Assembly (NCBI RefSeq): GCF_003202405.1
Contig: NZ_QJHL01000006.1
Location: forward strand, 167,620 to 231,619
Direction of reading: 5' to 3'
Origin: Flavobacterium hydrophilum
GTDB lineage: Bacteria > Bacteroidota > Bacteroidia > Flavobacteriales > Flavobacteriaceae
DNA: 64,000 bases
Shown: positions 25,792 to 35,400 of the stretch, in pieces
Layout: every line of letters begins with the position of its first letter
Position numbering within the stretch: position 1 is the stretch's first letter
Translations under genes and position numbers: made by a program
The notes under the pieces: model-generated
Database searches by the model: none
What the model saw: the letters and a program-made list of their open reading frames with translations, nothing else
What the model was told of the DNA's origin: nothing

Positions 25792-28425
25792 ATGACAATT
25801 CCAGCACAATTTGACGCTAAGACGATTGAGAGTAAATGGTATGATTACTGGATGAAAAATAACTATTTTCATTCAGAACCAGATCATAGAAGACCGTACA
25901 CCATTGTAATTCCGCCGCCAAACGTCACTGGAGTCCTTCACATGGGACATATGTTGAATAATACGATTCAGGATGTTTTAATTCGTCGTGCTCGTCTTAA
26001 AGGATTCAACGCTTGCTGGGTTCCGGGAACGGATCACGCATCGATTGCTACTGAAGCAAAAGTAGTAGCGAAATTAAAAGCAGAAGGAATCAATAAAAAC
26101 GATTTAACCCGTGAAGAATTCCTAAAACATGCCTGGGAATGGACAGATAAATACGGAGGAACCATCTTAGAGCAGCTTAAAAAATTAGGTGCTTCATGCG
26201 ATTGGGAACGTACCAAATTCACTATGGATCCGGATATGTCTGCTTCTGTAATTAAATCGTTTGTAGATTTATACAACAAAGGATTAATTTACAGAGGATA
26301 CCGAATGGTAAACTGGGATCCGGAAGCGAAAACAACTCTTTCTGACGAAGAAGTTATTTATGAAGAACAACAAGGAAAATTATTTTTCTTAAAATATAAA
26401 ATCGAAGGTTCAGAAGATTTTCTGACCATTGCTACAACACGTCCGGAAACTATTTTTGGAGATACTGCCATCTGTATCAATCCGAACGATGAGCGTTTTA
26501 CACATTTAAAAGGTAAAAAAGCGATCGTTCCAATTTGCAGAAGAGTAATTCCGATTATCGAAGACGAATATGTAGATGTAGAATTCGGAACAGGATGTTT
26601 GAAAGTAACGCCTGCTCACGACATGAACGATAAAACGCTGGGTGAAAAACACAACCTTGAAATCGTTGATATATTTAATGAAGATGCGACTTTAAATAGT
26701 TTCGGATTACATTATCAGGGAAAAGACCGTTTTGTAGTTCGTACAGAAATTGCAAAAGAACTGGAAGAAAGCGGAGCTTTGGCGAAGACCGAAATCCATT
26801 TAAATAAAGTGGGAACTTCAGAAAGAACCAAAGCCGTAATCGAGCCAAGATTATCAGACCAATGGTTCCTGAAAATGGAAGATTTAGTAAAACCGGCAAT
26901 TAAATCAGTTTTAGAAACAGGAGATATTAAATTGCATCCAAAACGTTTCGAAAACACGTATGCGCACTGGTTAAACAACATCCGTGATTGGAATATTTCC
27001 CGTCAGTTATGGTGGGGACAACAAATTCCGGCATATTATTATGGAGACGGAAAAGAAGATTTTGTTGTTGCTGAAAACATTGAAGACGCTTTAGCATTAG
27101 CAAAAGAAAAAACCAACAACCAACAACTAACAACCGACAACCTAAAACAAGACGTTGACGCCTTAGATACCTGGTTCTCATCATGGTTATGGCCAATGTC
27201 AGTTTTTGGAGGTATAATGGATCCTGAAAGTGCAGACTTCAAATATTATTATCCAACAAATGACTTAGTAACTGGTCCGGATATTTTATTTTTCTGGGTG
27301 GCAAGAATGATCATCGCAGGTTACGAATATGCAGGAGAAAAACCATTTACAAATGTATATTTAACTGGTTTAGTTCGGGATAAGCAACGCCGTAAAATGT
27401 CTAAGTCTCTAGGAAATTCTCCCGATCCTTTAGATTTAATTGATGCTTTTGGTGCAGATGGTGTTCGTGTTGGATTGCTTTTAAGTGCTTCTGCAGGAAA
27501 CGATATTATGTTTGATGAAGAATTATGTAATCAGGGAAAAGGGTTTTCAAACAAAATCTGGAATGCGTTTAAATTGATTAAAGGTTGGGAAGTTTCAGAA
27601 ACTATTCCACAGCCGGAATCATCAAAAGTGGCAATCGAATGGTACGAAGCAAAATTGCAGCAGACTTTAGTAGATATTGAAGATAATTTTGAGAAATACA
27701 GAATTTCAGATTCATTAATGGCCATTTATAAATTGGTTTGGGATGATTTCTGTTCCTGGTTCTTAGAAATGATCAAACCGGCTTATCAACAGCCAATTGA
27801 CAGCGTAACTTTCGCTAAAGCGATCGAAATGTTAGAAAGCAATTTGAAGTTATTGCATCCGTTTATGCCTTTCTTAACTGAGGAAATTTGGCAGTTAATC
27901 GCAGAAAGAACGCCTGAAGAAGCTTTAATTGTTTCAACCTGGCCGGAATTAAAATCTTTCGATGCAAAATTAATTACCGATTTTGAAAATTCTATTGAAG
28001 TGATTTCAGGAATTAGAACGATCAGAAAAGACAAAAATATTCCGTTCAAAGATGCAATCGAATTAAAAGGAATCAACAATGAAAATCTTTCGACTTATTT
28101 TGATTCCGTTGTAACGAAATTAGGAAACGTTTCAGCTTTCGAATATGTTTCTGAAAAAGTAGACGGCGCATTGTCTTTCCGTGTAAAATCAAATGAATAT
28201 TTCATTCCGATTACTGGAAATATAGATGTCGAAGCTGAAATCAAAAAGCTAACAGAAGAGTTGAATTATACTAAAGGATTCCTGAAATCTGTAGAAGCAA
28301 AACTTTCAAACGAGAAATTCGTAAACGGAGCTCCGGAAAAAGTTTTAAACATTGAAAAACAAAAACAAGCCGATGCTTTGGCAAAAATTGCTACAATCGA
28401 GCAGAGTCTGGCTGGTTTAAAATAA
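25792..28425 (+). CDS. valS: valyl-tRNA synthetase
   Basis: An 877-residue class I synthetase charging tRNA-Val. The HIGH motif is HMGHM within PPPNVTGVLHMGHM (about residue 50). The CP1 editing domain includes TTRPETIFGDTAICINP and TPAHDMND. WNISRQLWWGQQIPAYY, DALDTWFSSWLWP and the KMSKS motif in RKMSKSLGNSPDPLDLID follow. The C-terminal anticodon and coiled-coil arm (AEIKKLTEELNYTKGFLKSV) is complete. Just before DALDTWFSS the protein has a Gln/Asn/Thr-rich stretch (TNNQQLTTDNLKQ) encoded by a heptamer repeat (27112-27146), probably a lineage-specific insertion in a surface loop. Confidence 0.97.
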   Translation: MTIPAQFDAKTIESKWYDYWMKNNYFHSEPDHRRPYTIVIPPPNVTGVLHMGHMLNNTIQDVLIRRARLKGFNACWVPGTDHASIATEAKVVAKLKAEGINKNDLTREEFLKHAWEWTDKYGGTILEQLKKLGASCDWERTKFTMDPDMSASVIKSFVDLYNKGLIYRGYRMVNWDPEAKTTLSDEEVIYEEQQGKLFFLKYKIEGSEDFLTIATTRPETIFGDTAICINPNDERFTHLKGKKAIVPICRRVIPIIEDEYVDVEFGTGCLKVTPAHDMNDKTLGEKHNLEIVDIFNEDATLNSFGLHYQGKDRFVVRTEIAKELEESGALAKTEIHLNKVGTSERTKAVIEPRLSDQWFLKMEDLVKPAIKSVLETGDIKLHPKRFENTYAHWLNNIRDWNISRQLWWGQQIPAYYYGDGKEDFVVAENIEDALALAKEKTNNQQLTTDNLKQDVDALDTWFSSWLWPMSVFGGIMDPESADFKYYYPTNDLVTGPDILFFWVARMIIAGYEYAGEKPFTNVYLTGLVRDKQRRKMSKSLGNSPDPLDLIDAFGADGVRVGLLLSASAGNDIMFDEELCNQGKGFSNKIWNAFKLIKGWEVSETIPQPESSKVAIEWYEAKLQQTLVDIEDNFEKYRISDSLMAIYKLVWDDFCSWFLEMIKPAYQQPIDSVTFAKAIEMLESNLKLLHPFMPFLTEEIWQLIAERTPEEALIVSTWPELKSFDAKLITDFENSIEVISGIRTIRKDKNIPFKDAIELKGINNENLSTYFDSVVTKLGNVSAFEYVSEKVDGALSFRVKSNEYFIPITGNIDVEAEIKKLTEELNYTKGFLKSVEAKLSNEKFVNGAPEKVLNIEKQKQADALAKIATIEQSLAGLK
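27112..27146 (+). repeat. heptamer tandem repeat inside valS
   Basis: Five consecutive 7-bp units: ACCAACA, ACCAACA, ACTAACA, ACCGACA, ACCTAAA. The opposite strand reads through as VVSCW/LLV-type peptides, familiar from short tandemly repeated heptamers scattered through bacterial genomes. Here the repeat is translated in the valS frame without breaking it. Confidence 0.75.
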
Positions 28426-28448
28426 AAAATTAAACTTAGTTTTTATAC

Positions 28449-28487
28449 AAAACCCGACAGATTTTAAAAATTTGTCGGGTTTTATTT
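28449..28487 (+). terminator. rho-independent terminator after valS
   Basis: An 11-bp stem AAAACCCGACA/TGTCGGGTTTT (28449-28459 with 28473-28483), then T-rich sequence, 24 bp past the valS stop. Confidence 0.85.
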
Positions 28488-28601
28488 TGGGGCTAAAATG
28501 ACTAATTTTTATTCAAAAAATATATGTGGTTTTTATGATTTTGTATTTTAAAATGATATAAATTTAATACGATTTTACACTATCTAAATTTTATTTTTTC
28601 A

Positions 28602-29627
28602 ATGAAAAAAATCTTCTTTTTTATCTTTATTTCATGTCTCTTTTTTTCTTGCTCCAATAAAATTGAGAATGTTGAAAAATCTGTTTATTACTGGAAAAGT
28701 GACAGTTGGGACTTAAGTACAAAGGAAAGTACTATTTTAAAAGATTTAAAAATTAAAAAACTTTATATTAAGTTTTTTGAAATAGATCATAATGAAGCTT
28801 ATGGAGATTTTCCGGTTTCTAAAACTTCTCTTCGTTTTTATCAACAGGAGGACCTTGATATTGTTCCAACCGTATATATTAAGAACGAAGTTTTTAAAAA
28901 CACTAACAGAAAAAGGTTAGATACACTGGCAGATAATATTAATTTCCTGATTAATAAATATGCCAAAGATAAATTTGAAAGAGTAAATCCAATAAAAGAG
29001 TTTCAGATGGATTGCGACTGGACACTGACAACAAAGGATAATTACTTCTATTTTTTAAAGAAATTAAAAGAGATTTCGAAGAAAGAGATTAGCTGTACGT
29101 TACGATTATATCCTTACAAGTATCCCGAAAAAATGGGTGTTCCTCCAGTCGATAAGGCTATTTTAATGTGTTATAATTTGATTAATCCTTTAGAGAATCA
29201 TTCTAAAAACTCCATTTTAGATATTGAAGAACTAAAGCTGTATCTCAATAAAAAAAGAAAATACCCATTGCATTTAGATATTGCATTGCCAACTTACTCC
29301 TGGATGCAGGTATATCAAAATGATCACTTTTATAAAGTAATTTATGATGGACAGAAAGAGATTTTAAAATCTTTAAAAGAGATAAAACCTTTGTGGTATG
29401 AAGTTAAAAAAGATACAGTAGTTGACGACTTTTATCTAAGAATTGGGGATAAGATTAAATATGAAAATTTAACTTCAGCGAAAATTAATGAGGCAATCGA
29501 AGTAATTAAAAAAAATGTTGATTTTGACGCAAATACTACAGTTACCTTATTTCATTTAGACGAAAAACAATTAAGCAATTACACCAATGAAGAACTTTCT
29601 GCTTTTTATAGCAACTTTAGTAGGTAA
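28602..29627 (+). CDS. unrecognised lipoprotein, possible TIM-barrel (first gene of overlapping pair)
   Basis: 341 residues. MKKIFFFIFISCLFFSC is a lipoprotein signal with Cys17. The body alternates hydrophobic strands and helices in a barrel-like rhythm: LKIKKLYIKFFEID, DIVPTVYIKN, IKEFQMDCDWTLTTKDNYFY, EISCTLRLYPYK, DKAILMCYNL and LHLDIALPTYSWMQVY. These resemble the strand ends of a glycosidase-like TIM barrel, and the EFQMDCDW segment recalls DUF3142-type proteins, but I cannot confirm the family. Its last 41 bases overlap the next gene in another frame, so the two are surely coupled. It is probably anchored in the outer or inner membrane facing the periplasm or outside. Confidence 0.8.
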   Translation: MKKIFFFIFISCLFFSCSNKIENVEKSVYYWKSDSWDLSTKESTILKDLKIKKLYIKFFEIDHNEAYGDFPVSKTSLRFYQQEDLDIVPTVYIKNEVFKNTNRKRLDTLADNINFLINKYAKDKFERVNPIKEFQMDCDWTLTTKDNYFYFLKKLKEISKKEISCTLRLYPYKYPEKMGVPPVDKAILMCYNLINPLENHSKNSILDIEELKLYLNKKRKYPLHLDIALPTYSWMQVYQNDHFYKVIYDGQKEILKSLKEIKPLWYEVKKDTVVDDFYLRIGDKIKYENLTSAKINEAIEVIKKNVDFDANTTVTLFHLDEKQLSNYTNEELSAFYSNFSR

Positions 29628-31938
29628 TAGCATTTTTGCATGTGGTTTTTATCCGTTTGGAGAAGACATCCGATATTCTTTTTTAAACCCGGCAAAATTT
29701 AATTACTATTCTTATTCTGAATTTAATTATTCTTCTAATACATTTTATCCAAATGCAGATGGAGTTTATCCAAAAGGTGCAATTGATGAGAATGAAAAAT
29801 TATGGATAAAATATTGCAATAATAAAGTTTCTGCTGAAGCGATACGAACTGTTTTATATGATTTTAAAGAGGAGGATATTAATGAAAAATCGTCGAATGA
29901 ATTGCTTCAATATTTTTATAAAACTAAAAATATCGAAGCCATAAATTATTTAAAATTTGCTAAAACCTGCGAATTTTTCAATGGAACCTATGAAGATCCA
30001 TGGGAAAGAAAGGAAAGTGTTTCGCTGCCAAAAAGAAGAGAACTGATTGATAAAGCTATTTTCATTTCTAATAAAACAAAAAATAAGGAACTTAGATTGA
30101 GATATACTTTTCTGGCGATAAGGCTGGCTTATTATAATAATGATTTCAATCAAATTAAATCCTTATTTGATACTGTTGTTAAGTCTCAGAAAAAAGATAT
30201 CCTATATTATTGGAGCTTGTATTTCAGAACATTCGCAGAAAAAGATAAAGCTTTGGTAAATTTTTATGCAGCACAGGTTTTTGTAAATGCACCCGATAAG
30301 CGTTTTATGATCTCTCAGGTATTTGATGCTAAAATTTCTTTGGATGCTGTTTTGAAATATGCTAAAAACAATGAGGAAAGAGCAAATGTTTATTTTTTGG
30401 CAGGTATAAAAAAAAGCGATCAGGCATTATTTTGTTTAGAGCAAGTGTACAAATACAATCCGAAGTTTGAAGGTGTTTCATTTTTATTATTAAGAGAAAT
30501 CAATAAAATTGAAGACTGGGTTTTTACGCCATATTATTCTTTATTTAATCCGTCTGTTTCAAAGTTTAGTTATTGGGGCGAAGATGATGATAAAAATAAT
30601 TCAATACACGATATTTTAAATCGCCTACAAAATGACAGAGCTTACGCCGGTAAAGTATTACAGTTTATAAATAATGTAAACCTTAAAAAGATTAATGATC
30701 CCGTTTTATGGAAAATAGGTAAGGCGTATCTGTCATTTGTAACGAGAAATAATCAAAGTTGTTTAAATGAGATTACGGCGGTAGAAAAAAATATTTCTAA
30801 GAAAGATGCTCTTTATGATCAAATACAGATTATAAAAGCATTGGCATTAACTGCAAATCAGGAAAGTGGAAAAGCTTTGATTATGGAAGATGTGAAACCA
30901 ATTCTTATTAAAAATCAAAAAAATAAAAAGTTTCTATTTGCTATTGGAAGAGAATTAGAATATAAAAAGAATAGAACTGATGCTGCTTTTCTGTATTCTA
31001 AACTTAATGATGTCAAGCAGGAATACGGAAATTATAATTATAAAGTTGCCCACTGGAAAAGTCCTAAGAACAAAAGAACATCTTATAGGGACTATTACTC
31101 AGATTATTTCGATTATATTGATGTAAGCTATTCTCCTGAACAAGTACAGGAAATTGTTTCGCAAATTGAAAATACAGACAATACTCTGGATTCATTTTCT
31201 AAATGGAAACAAAGTTATCTCAAAACTCAAATTCCAAGACTGTACGACCTGATTGGTACAAAATACATTCGCCAGAATAATTTAAAACTCGCAGCTAAAT
31301 ATTTTGCTAAACTAAATATTGATAAATTGGCGAACTATTCTGATTGTCTGTGGGAAAAGCCAAATTGTAAAGAATCTGATATGTTTGATGCAAATCCGTT
31401 CTTTGTACTTAAATATACACCTGAGTTTATTAAACAGGAGAAGCTTTTTAAATTAAATAAACGGAGTATTACAGAACATTTGATATCATATCTTAAAAAA
31501 GCATCTGATCCAAAAGAAGAAAATAAAGATTATTACTATTTTCTGGCAGCCAATGCTTATTACAATATGACACAAAATGGCAATTCATGGATGATGCGTC
31601 GTTACTACTGGCATAGTTACACTGATGATGCTCCCTTTGAAGATGAAAAAGAATTTTATGAAAGTAATCTGGCACAAGAATATTATCTTTTAGCATTAAA
31701 AAATGCAAAAACAAATCAGTTTAAAGCCTTATGCTTAAGGATGCTTGGGCGTTGCGAAAAGAATAAACTGGAATATCAGAATCCAAATGATTATGATAAC
31801 AGAATTGAAAATTATGATGATTTTCTATTGAATAAAAACAGATATTATCAGGATTTAAAATCAAATTATTCAGATGATTATGAAATCTTAATGTCAAGCT
31901 GTAGTTCTTTTGAAGAATATTTTAAATTCAGAAGATAA
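29587..31938 (+). CDS. unrecognised secreted helical-repeat protein (second gene of overlapping pair)
   Basis: 783 residues starting MKNFLLFIATLVGNSIFAC, a signal peptide with a Cys at its end, followed by CGFYPFGEDIRYSFLNP. Most of the rest is alpha-helical with TPR-like spacing (RLAYYNNDFNQIKSLFDTVV, NVYFLAGIKKSDQALFCLEQ, ALFLYSKLND-type helices, IRQNNLKLAAKYFAKLNID, FKALCLRMLGRCEKNK). No catalytic motif is obvious. The start lies inside the preceding lipoprotein gene (41-bp overlap). The signal-peptide-like start supports this ATG. The pair may form an envelope complex, with the helical protein as scaffold and the lipoprotein as anchor or enzyme (inference). Confidence 0.8.
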   Translation: MKNFLLFIATLVGNSIFACGFYPFGEDIRYSFLNPAKFNYYSYSEFNYSSNTFYPNADGVYPKGAIDENEKLWIKYCNNKVSAEAIRTVLYDFKEEDINEKSSNELLQYFYKTKNIEAINYLKFAKTCEFFNGTYEDPWERKESVSLPKRRELIDKAIFISNKTKNKELRLRYTFLAIRLAYYNNDFNQIKSLFDTVVKSQKKDILYYWSLYFRTFAEKDKALVNFYAAQVFVNAPDKRFMISQVFDAKISLDAVLKYAKNNEERANVYFLAGIKKSDQALFCLEQVYKYNPKFEGVSFLLLREINKIEDWVFTPYYSLFNPSVSKFSYWGEDDDKNNSIHDILNRLQNDRAYAGKVLQFINNVNLKKINDPVLWKIGKAYLSFVTRNNQSCLNEITAVEKNISKKDALYDQIQIIKALALTANQESGKALIMEDVKPILIKNQKNKKFLFAIGRELEYKKNRTDAAFLYSKLNDVKQEYGNYNYKVAHWKSPKNKRTSYRDYYSDYFDYIDVSYSPEQVQEIVSQIENTDNTLDSFSKWKQSYLKTQIPRLYDLIGTKYIRQNNLKLAAKYFAKLNIDKLANYSDCLWEKPNCKESDMFDANPFFVLKYTPEFIKQEKLFKLNKRSITEHLISYLKKASDPKEENKDYYYFLAANAYYNMTQNGNSWMMRRYYWHSYTDDAPFEDEKEFYESNLAQEYYLLALKNAKTNQFKALCLRMLGRCEKNKLEYQNPNDYDNRIENYDDFLLNKNRYYQDLKSNYSDDYEILMSSCSSFEEYFKFRR

Positions 31939-31940
31939 AT

Positions 31941-31978
31941 TAAACCCCGGCAGAATTTTTAAATCCTGTCGGGGTTTA
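31941..31978. terminator. terminator between the helical-repeat gene and the convergent DUF4294 gene
   Basis: A 13-bp stem with one wobble pair (31941-31953 with 31966-31978), just after the stop at 31938. The flanks are only moderately T-rich. It can serve both convergent genes. Confidence 0.7.
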
Positions 31979-31999
31979 TAAATATTTTTAGAATGTGAT

Positions 32000-32680
32000 T
32001 TATTTCTTATTAAGCTCTTCTGCTTTTTGTTCCCAATGTGTTTCAAGTGCACTGTAATCAACTGGATTTGCAGGTTTTTGATAAGATAACCTGCCCGATT
32101 CAAATGCCCTGACGAGAATGCTTTCTATCAGATAATCCTCGTTGACTTCAAAAGGTTTGTATTCCCTTTTTAAACTAATGTCAAACATGTTGGCGGTTGC
32201 GTTTGATACAAATGCCTTAAAACCGCTTTTTAAGGTTTTAACTAATTCATATGTTGTTATTCCGGTTTGTCGATTAATTAGTTTGACCAAAATCTGTCCT
32301 TGCTTTCGCGAAAGCTTTTTTAGTCTTGCTTCAAACTCATTGTTAAGATAATCTTCAACGATTTTAAAATATTTTTTCTTTTCACGACTGGTTTTTAAAC
32401 GGGCCATACCATTATTTAAGGCCGTCAATCTGTCTGCTGCCAGTCTAGCGTAAGGATATACTTTATACACCCTGTTTTGAAGAATCAGGAATTGCTTTTT
32501 GGCTTCGGGATCTAGTTTTTCTTTTGAAAGGATAATTTCCGGTAATTCAATAGTATCACCCAAAATAGAATCATTTTCAGTGAGGGTATAGCCCATTTCT
32601 GAAGTTTCTTTGGGAGTAATCTGCGCTTTAGCAGCGAAAGAAATCAAAAGAAAACATAAAATACAAGTTGTAAATCTCAT
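32000..32680 (-). CDS. DUF4294 family secreted protein
   Basis: 226 residues with a signal peptide (...LLISFAAKAQ). The conserved block NRVYKVYPYARLAADRL, GQILVKLINRQTGITTYELV and LKREYKPFEVNEDYLIESI marks the DUF4294 family, which is restricted to Bacteroidota. The function is unknown. It is divergent from the M42 peptidase gene with an 81-bp shared promoter region. Confidence 0.88.
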   Translation of the reverse strand: MRFTTCILCFLLISFAAKAQITPKETSEMGYTLTENDSILGDTIELPEIILSKEKLDPEAKKQFLILQNRVYKVYPYARLAADRLTALNNGMARLKTSREKKKYFKIVEDYLNNEFEARLKKLSRKQGQILVKLINRQTGITTYELVKTLKSGFKAFVSNATANMFDISLKREYKPFEVNEDYLIESILVRAFESGRLSYQKPANPVDYSALETHWEQKAEELNKK

Positions 32681-32761
32681 CGAATATATATTTAAGTGTA
32701 AAATTATACATTATATACACAACTGTAATACCAAATTTATAAATTAGCAAAAAATATTTTT

Positions 32762-33850
32762 ATGAGTACAAAATCTATCTTGAAAGATACGTCAATTGCT
32801 TTCCTGGAAAGCTACCTAAATAATGCTTCACCTACCGGATATGAAAGTGAAGGGCAAAAACTTTGGATGAATTATTTAAAACCTTATGTTGATACTTTTA
32901 TTACTGATACGTACGGAACTGCTGTTGGAGTTATAAATCCTGACGCTCCTTTTAAGGTTGTAATTGAAGGTCATGCAGATGAAATTTCATGGTATGTTAA
33001 TTATATTACAGAGGACGGTTTAATATATGTAATTAGAAACGGAGGATCTGATCACCAGATTGCGCCTTCAAAAAGAGTAAATATCCACACTAAAAAAGGC
33101 ATTGTAAAAGGTGTTTTTGGATGGCCTGCAATTCACACCCGTCTACGTGATAAGGAAGAGATTCCAAAATTAAGTAATATTTTTATTGATTTAGGTTGTG
33201 AGACCAAAGAGCAAGTTTTGGAAATGGGTGTTCACGTGGGTTGTGTGATAACGTATCCTGATGAATTTATGATTTTGAACGAAAATAAATTTGTCTGTCG
33301 TGCTATTGACAACAGAATGGGCGGCTTTATGATTGCCGAAGTAGCTCGTTTGTTAAAGGAAAACAATAAAAAACTTCCTTTCGGTTTATACATTGTCAAT
33401 TCTGTTCAGGAAGAAATTGGACTTCGTGGCGCCGAAATGATTGCGCAAACCATTAAACCAAATGTTGCCATTATTACAGATGTTTGCCACGATACAACCA
33501 CTCCAATGATTGATAAAAAGGTTGAAGGCGATCTTAAAATGGGTAAAGGTCCTGTAATTGCCTATGCACCGGCAGTTCAAAATAATTTACGTGATTTAAT
33601 TGTAGACACGGCTGAAGAAAAAAATATACCTTTTCAGCGTCATGCAACTTCCAGAGCTACGGGAACTGATACTGACGCATTTGCTTACAGTAATGGTGGT
33701 GTAGCTTCAGCATTGATTTCGCTCCCATTGCGTTATATGCATACGACTGTAGAAATGGTTCACAAAGAAGATGTTGAAAATGTTATTCAGCTGATTTATG
33801 AGTCATTACTGAAAATAGAAAACAATGAAACTTTTTCTTATTTCAAATAA
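32762..33850 (+). CDS. M42 family metallo-aminopeptidase
   Basis: A 362-residue cytosolic dizinc peptidase (M42 / glutamyl aminopeptidase-like), which in its family forms large self-compartmentalised tetrahedral particles that trim peptides. Metal ligands and catalytic residues are visible: EGHADEISWYV (His), RAIDNRMGGF (bridging Asp), SVQEEIGLRGAEM (catalytic Glu pair), ITDVCHDTTTP (Asp) and RYMHTTVEMV (His). Full length and no signal peptide. Older annotations sometimes call this family endoglucanase M. Confidence 0.94.
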   Translation: MSTKSILKDTSIAFLESYLNNASPTGYESEGQKLWMNYLKPYVDTFITDTYGTAVGVINPDAPFKVVIEGHADEISWYVNYITEDGLIYVIRNGGSDHQIAPSKRVNIHTKKGIVKGVFGWPAIHTRLRDKEEIPKLSNIFIDLGCETKEQVLEMGVHVGCVITYPDEFMILNENKFVCRAIDNRMGGFMIAEVARLLKENNKKLPFGLYIVNSVQEEIGLRGAEMIAQTIKPNVAIITDVCHDTTTPMIDKKVEGDLKMGKGPVIAYAPAVQNNLRDLIVDTAEEKNIPFQRHATSRATGTDTDAFAYSNGGVASALISLPLRYMHTTVEMVHKEDVENVIQLIYESLLKIENNETFSYFK

Positions 33851-33889
33851 TAGTTAAATAAATTCAGTTGTTTTAATATTTTTTAGTGA

Positions 33890-34577
33890 ATGAAAAGAAT
33901 TATAGTAATTTTAATTGTGATGCTTTCAACTTGTGTTTATTCACAAGAATCAAAAGAAAGAAATTGGGGCATAAAAATTAATCCAGTTCAATTAATTGAT
34001 ATCGCTTCATTTCCAACTTTACAATTATCTGTTGAACGAAAAATAAATTACTATTCAAGTTTGAATGTTGAAGTTGGCTATCAACTTTATGATGTTTCAA
34101 ATACAGATACCATTTTTTTTAAGGAAAAAGGATTTAAAACCAATATCGAAGGGCGAATTTATTTGCAAAAACTGTTTAATTCAAGGGTTAAATCTAAACG
34201 AAGTGAGTTGTACGCCGGTATTCAGGTATTTTATAGAGAGAATCAGACAAATAGCTTTATAAGATATGTTGCGACTGATCCAGTAAATGAAGACGAGTAT
34301 ATTGATGAATATGTTGATGATTTTGGAGTTAAGAAAAACGCTAAAGGAATTAATTTAACTGTTGGTAATCAATTTTCATTTGCAAGATTTATTTTAGAAC
34401 CATTTGTAGTATTTGGCTATATGTATAGAAATACAAGCAATACCGATCTTGATTATGATGAAAGTAAACATTCTCTGAATATGAATCATGCTTTTTTTTT
34501 TAGGTAGTGATTTAGAAAGTAATTCAGGAAGTATATTCAATTTTGGACTTGGTTGCAGGGTGGGGCTTAGATTTTAA
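33890..34577 (+). pseudogene. outer-membrane beta-barrel protein (DUF3575-like), frameshifted at a T10 tract
   Basis: The uninterrupted ORF is 33890-34507 (205 residues) with a signal peptide (MKRIIVILIVMLSTCVYSQ) and barrel-type strands (INPVQLIDIASFPTLQLSVE, SSLNVEVGYQLYD, GRIYLQKLFN, FILEPFVVFGYMYR). It ends abruptly HAFFFR after a run of ten T (34492-34501). In another frame the sequence continues GSDLESNSGSIFNFGLG then CRVGLRF and a stop at 34575-34577, which is a proper beta-barrel C-terminus ending in Phe. One T fewer (nine) would fuse the two into HAFFLGSDLES. So the gene is full length apart from a one-base slip: mutation, slippage-type switching or a sequencing error. Confidence 0.8.
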
Positions 34578-34719
34578 ATACATAAAATCTTAATATGAAG
34601 ATTGCTATATCAAGAGGGTTTGAGATTTGTTTTTAAGTTTTTTAAACTTGAAATTATTGTGAAAACTGAAATATTGCTATCGCAGAGATTGACGGGCAGA
34701 TTAACTAATAAAAACAAGC

Positions 34720-35400
34720 ATGAAAATTTTACTGCTCGAAGACGATTTTACTTTATCCAAAGAAATAGCGGTGTTCTTTGCTTCAAAAGAATTTGAGTGT
34801 GTTCCTTATTATGATGGTGCATTGCTGTTAAGGAAATATTTTCCGTATGATTATGATCTGATCATTCTCGATATTAATGTTCCCGGTACAAACGGAATCG
34901 AAGTTTGTAAAAAAATCAGGGAAGCCGATAAAAAAACGCCTATTATCATGCTGACCGCTTTTAGCGAAATCGAAGACAAACTGGCTTCCTTTGACAGTGG
35001 TGCCGATGATTATCTGGTAAAGCCTTTTCATTTTGAAGAATTATTTGCCCGAATTTCTTCTCTTTTAAGACGAAAAGAAATTCCGCAGCAGGCAGAAGAT
35101 AAGATTGTTATTCAGAATCTGGAAATTGCAGAATCCGAAATGAAAGTATTCCGCGCAGGCGAAGAAATTAAACTTACGCCTAAAGAATTTAAACTCATTC
35201 TGATTTTGGCTCAGGCCAAAGGGAAAGTGCTTTCAAAACAATTTATAGCCGAAAAACTTTGGGATTATCACATCGAAACCAATCAGAATACAATTGAAGT
35301 TTACATCAATTTTCTTCGAAAAAAAATTGATAAAGACCACGAAACAAAACTAATTCGTACCAAAATTGGTTACGGATATTATCTAAGCGATCAGGAATGA
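34720..35400 (+). CDS. OmpR/CusR-type response regulator
   Basis: 226 residues. The receiver domain has the acidic pocket E7-D8-D9, phosphoacceptor D51 in LIILDINVPG, T/A in MLTAFSE and Lys in YLVKPFHFEEL. The winged-helix output domain has LTPKEFKLILILAQAKGKVLS and TIEVYINFLRKKID. The gene overlaps the sensor kinase by ATGA (35397-35400), showing coupling, and heads a metal-efflux gene run. It is likely to bind the TTAAG repeat array in front of the TolC-like gene at 36780-36817 (inference). Confidence 0.94.
   Translation: MKILLLEDDFTLSKEIAVFFASKEFECVPYYDGALLLRKYFPYDYDLIILDINVPGTNGIEVCKKIREADKKTPIIMLTAFSEIEDKLASFDSGADDYLVKPFHFEELFARISSLLRRKEIPQQAEDKIVIQNLEIAESEMKVFRAGEEIKLTPKEFKLILILAQAKGKVLSKQFIAEKLWDYHIETNQNTIEVYINFLRKKIDKDHETKLIRTKIGYGYYLSDQE

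Noticed and set aside
26927..27242. Minus-strand ORFs across the valS heptamer repeat with VVGCW-type peptides
   Set aside because: They are the antisense reading of the repeat inside valS, not genes.
34602..34796. 64-codon plus-strand ORF before the response regulator
   Set aside because: It overlaps the regulator start, is basic and low in complexity, and lacks any recognisable feature.
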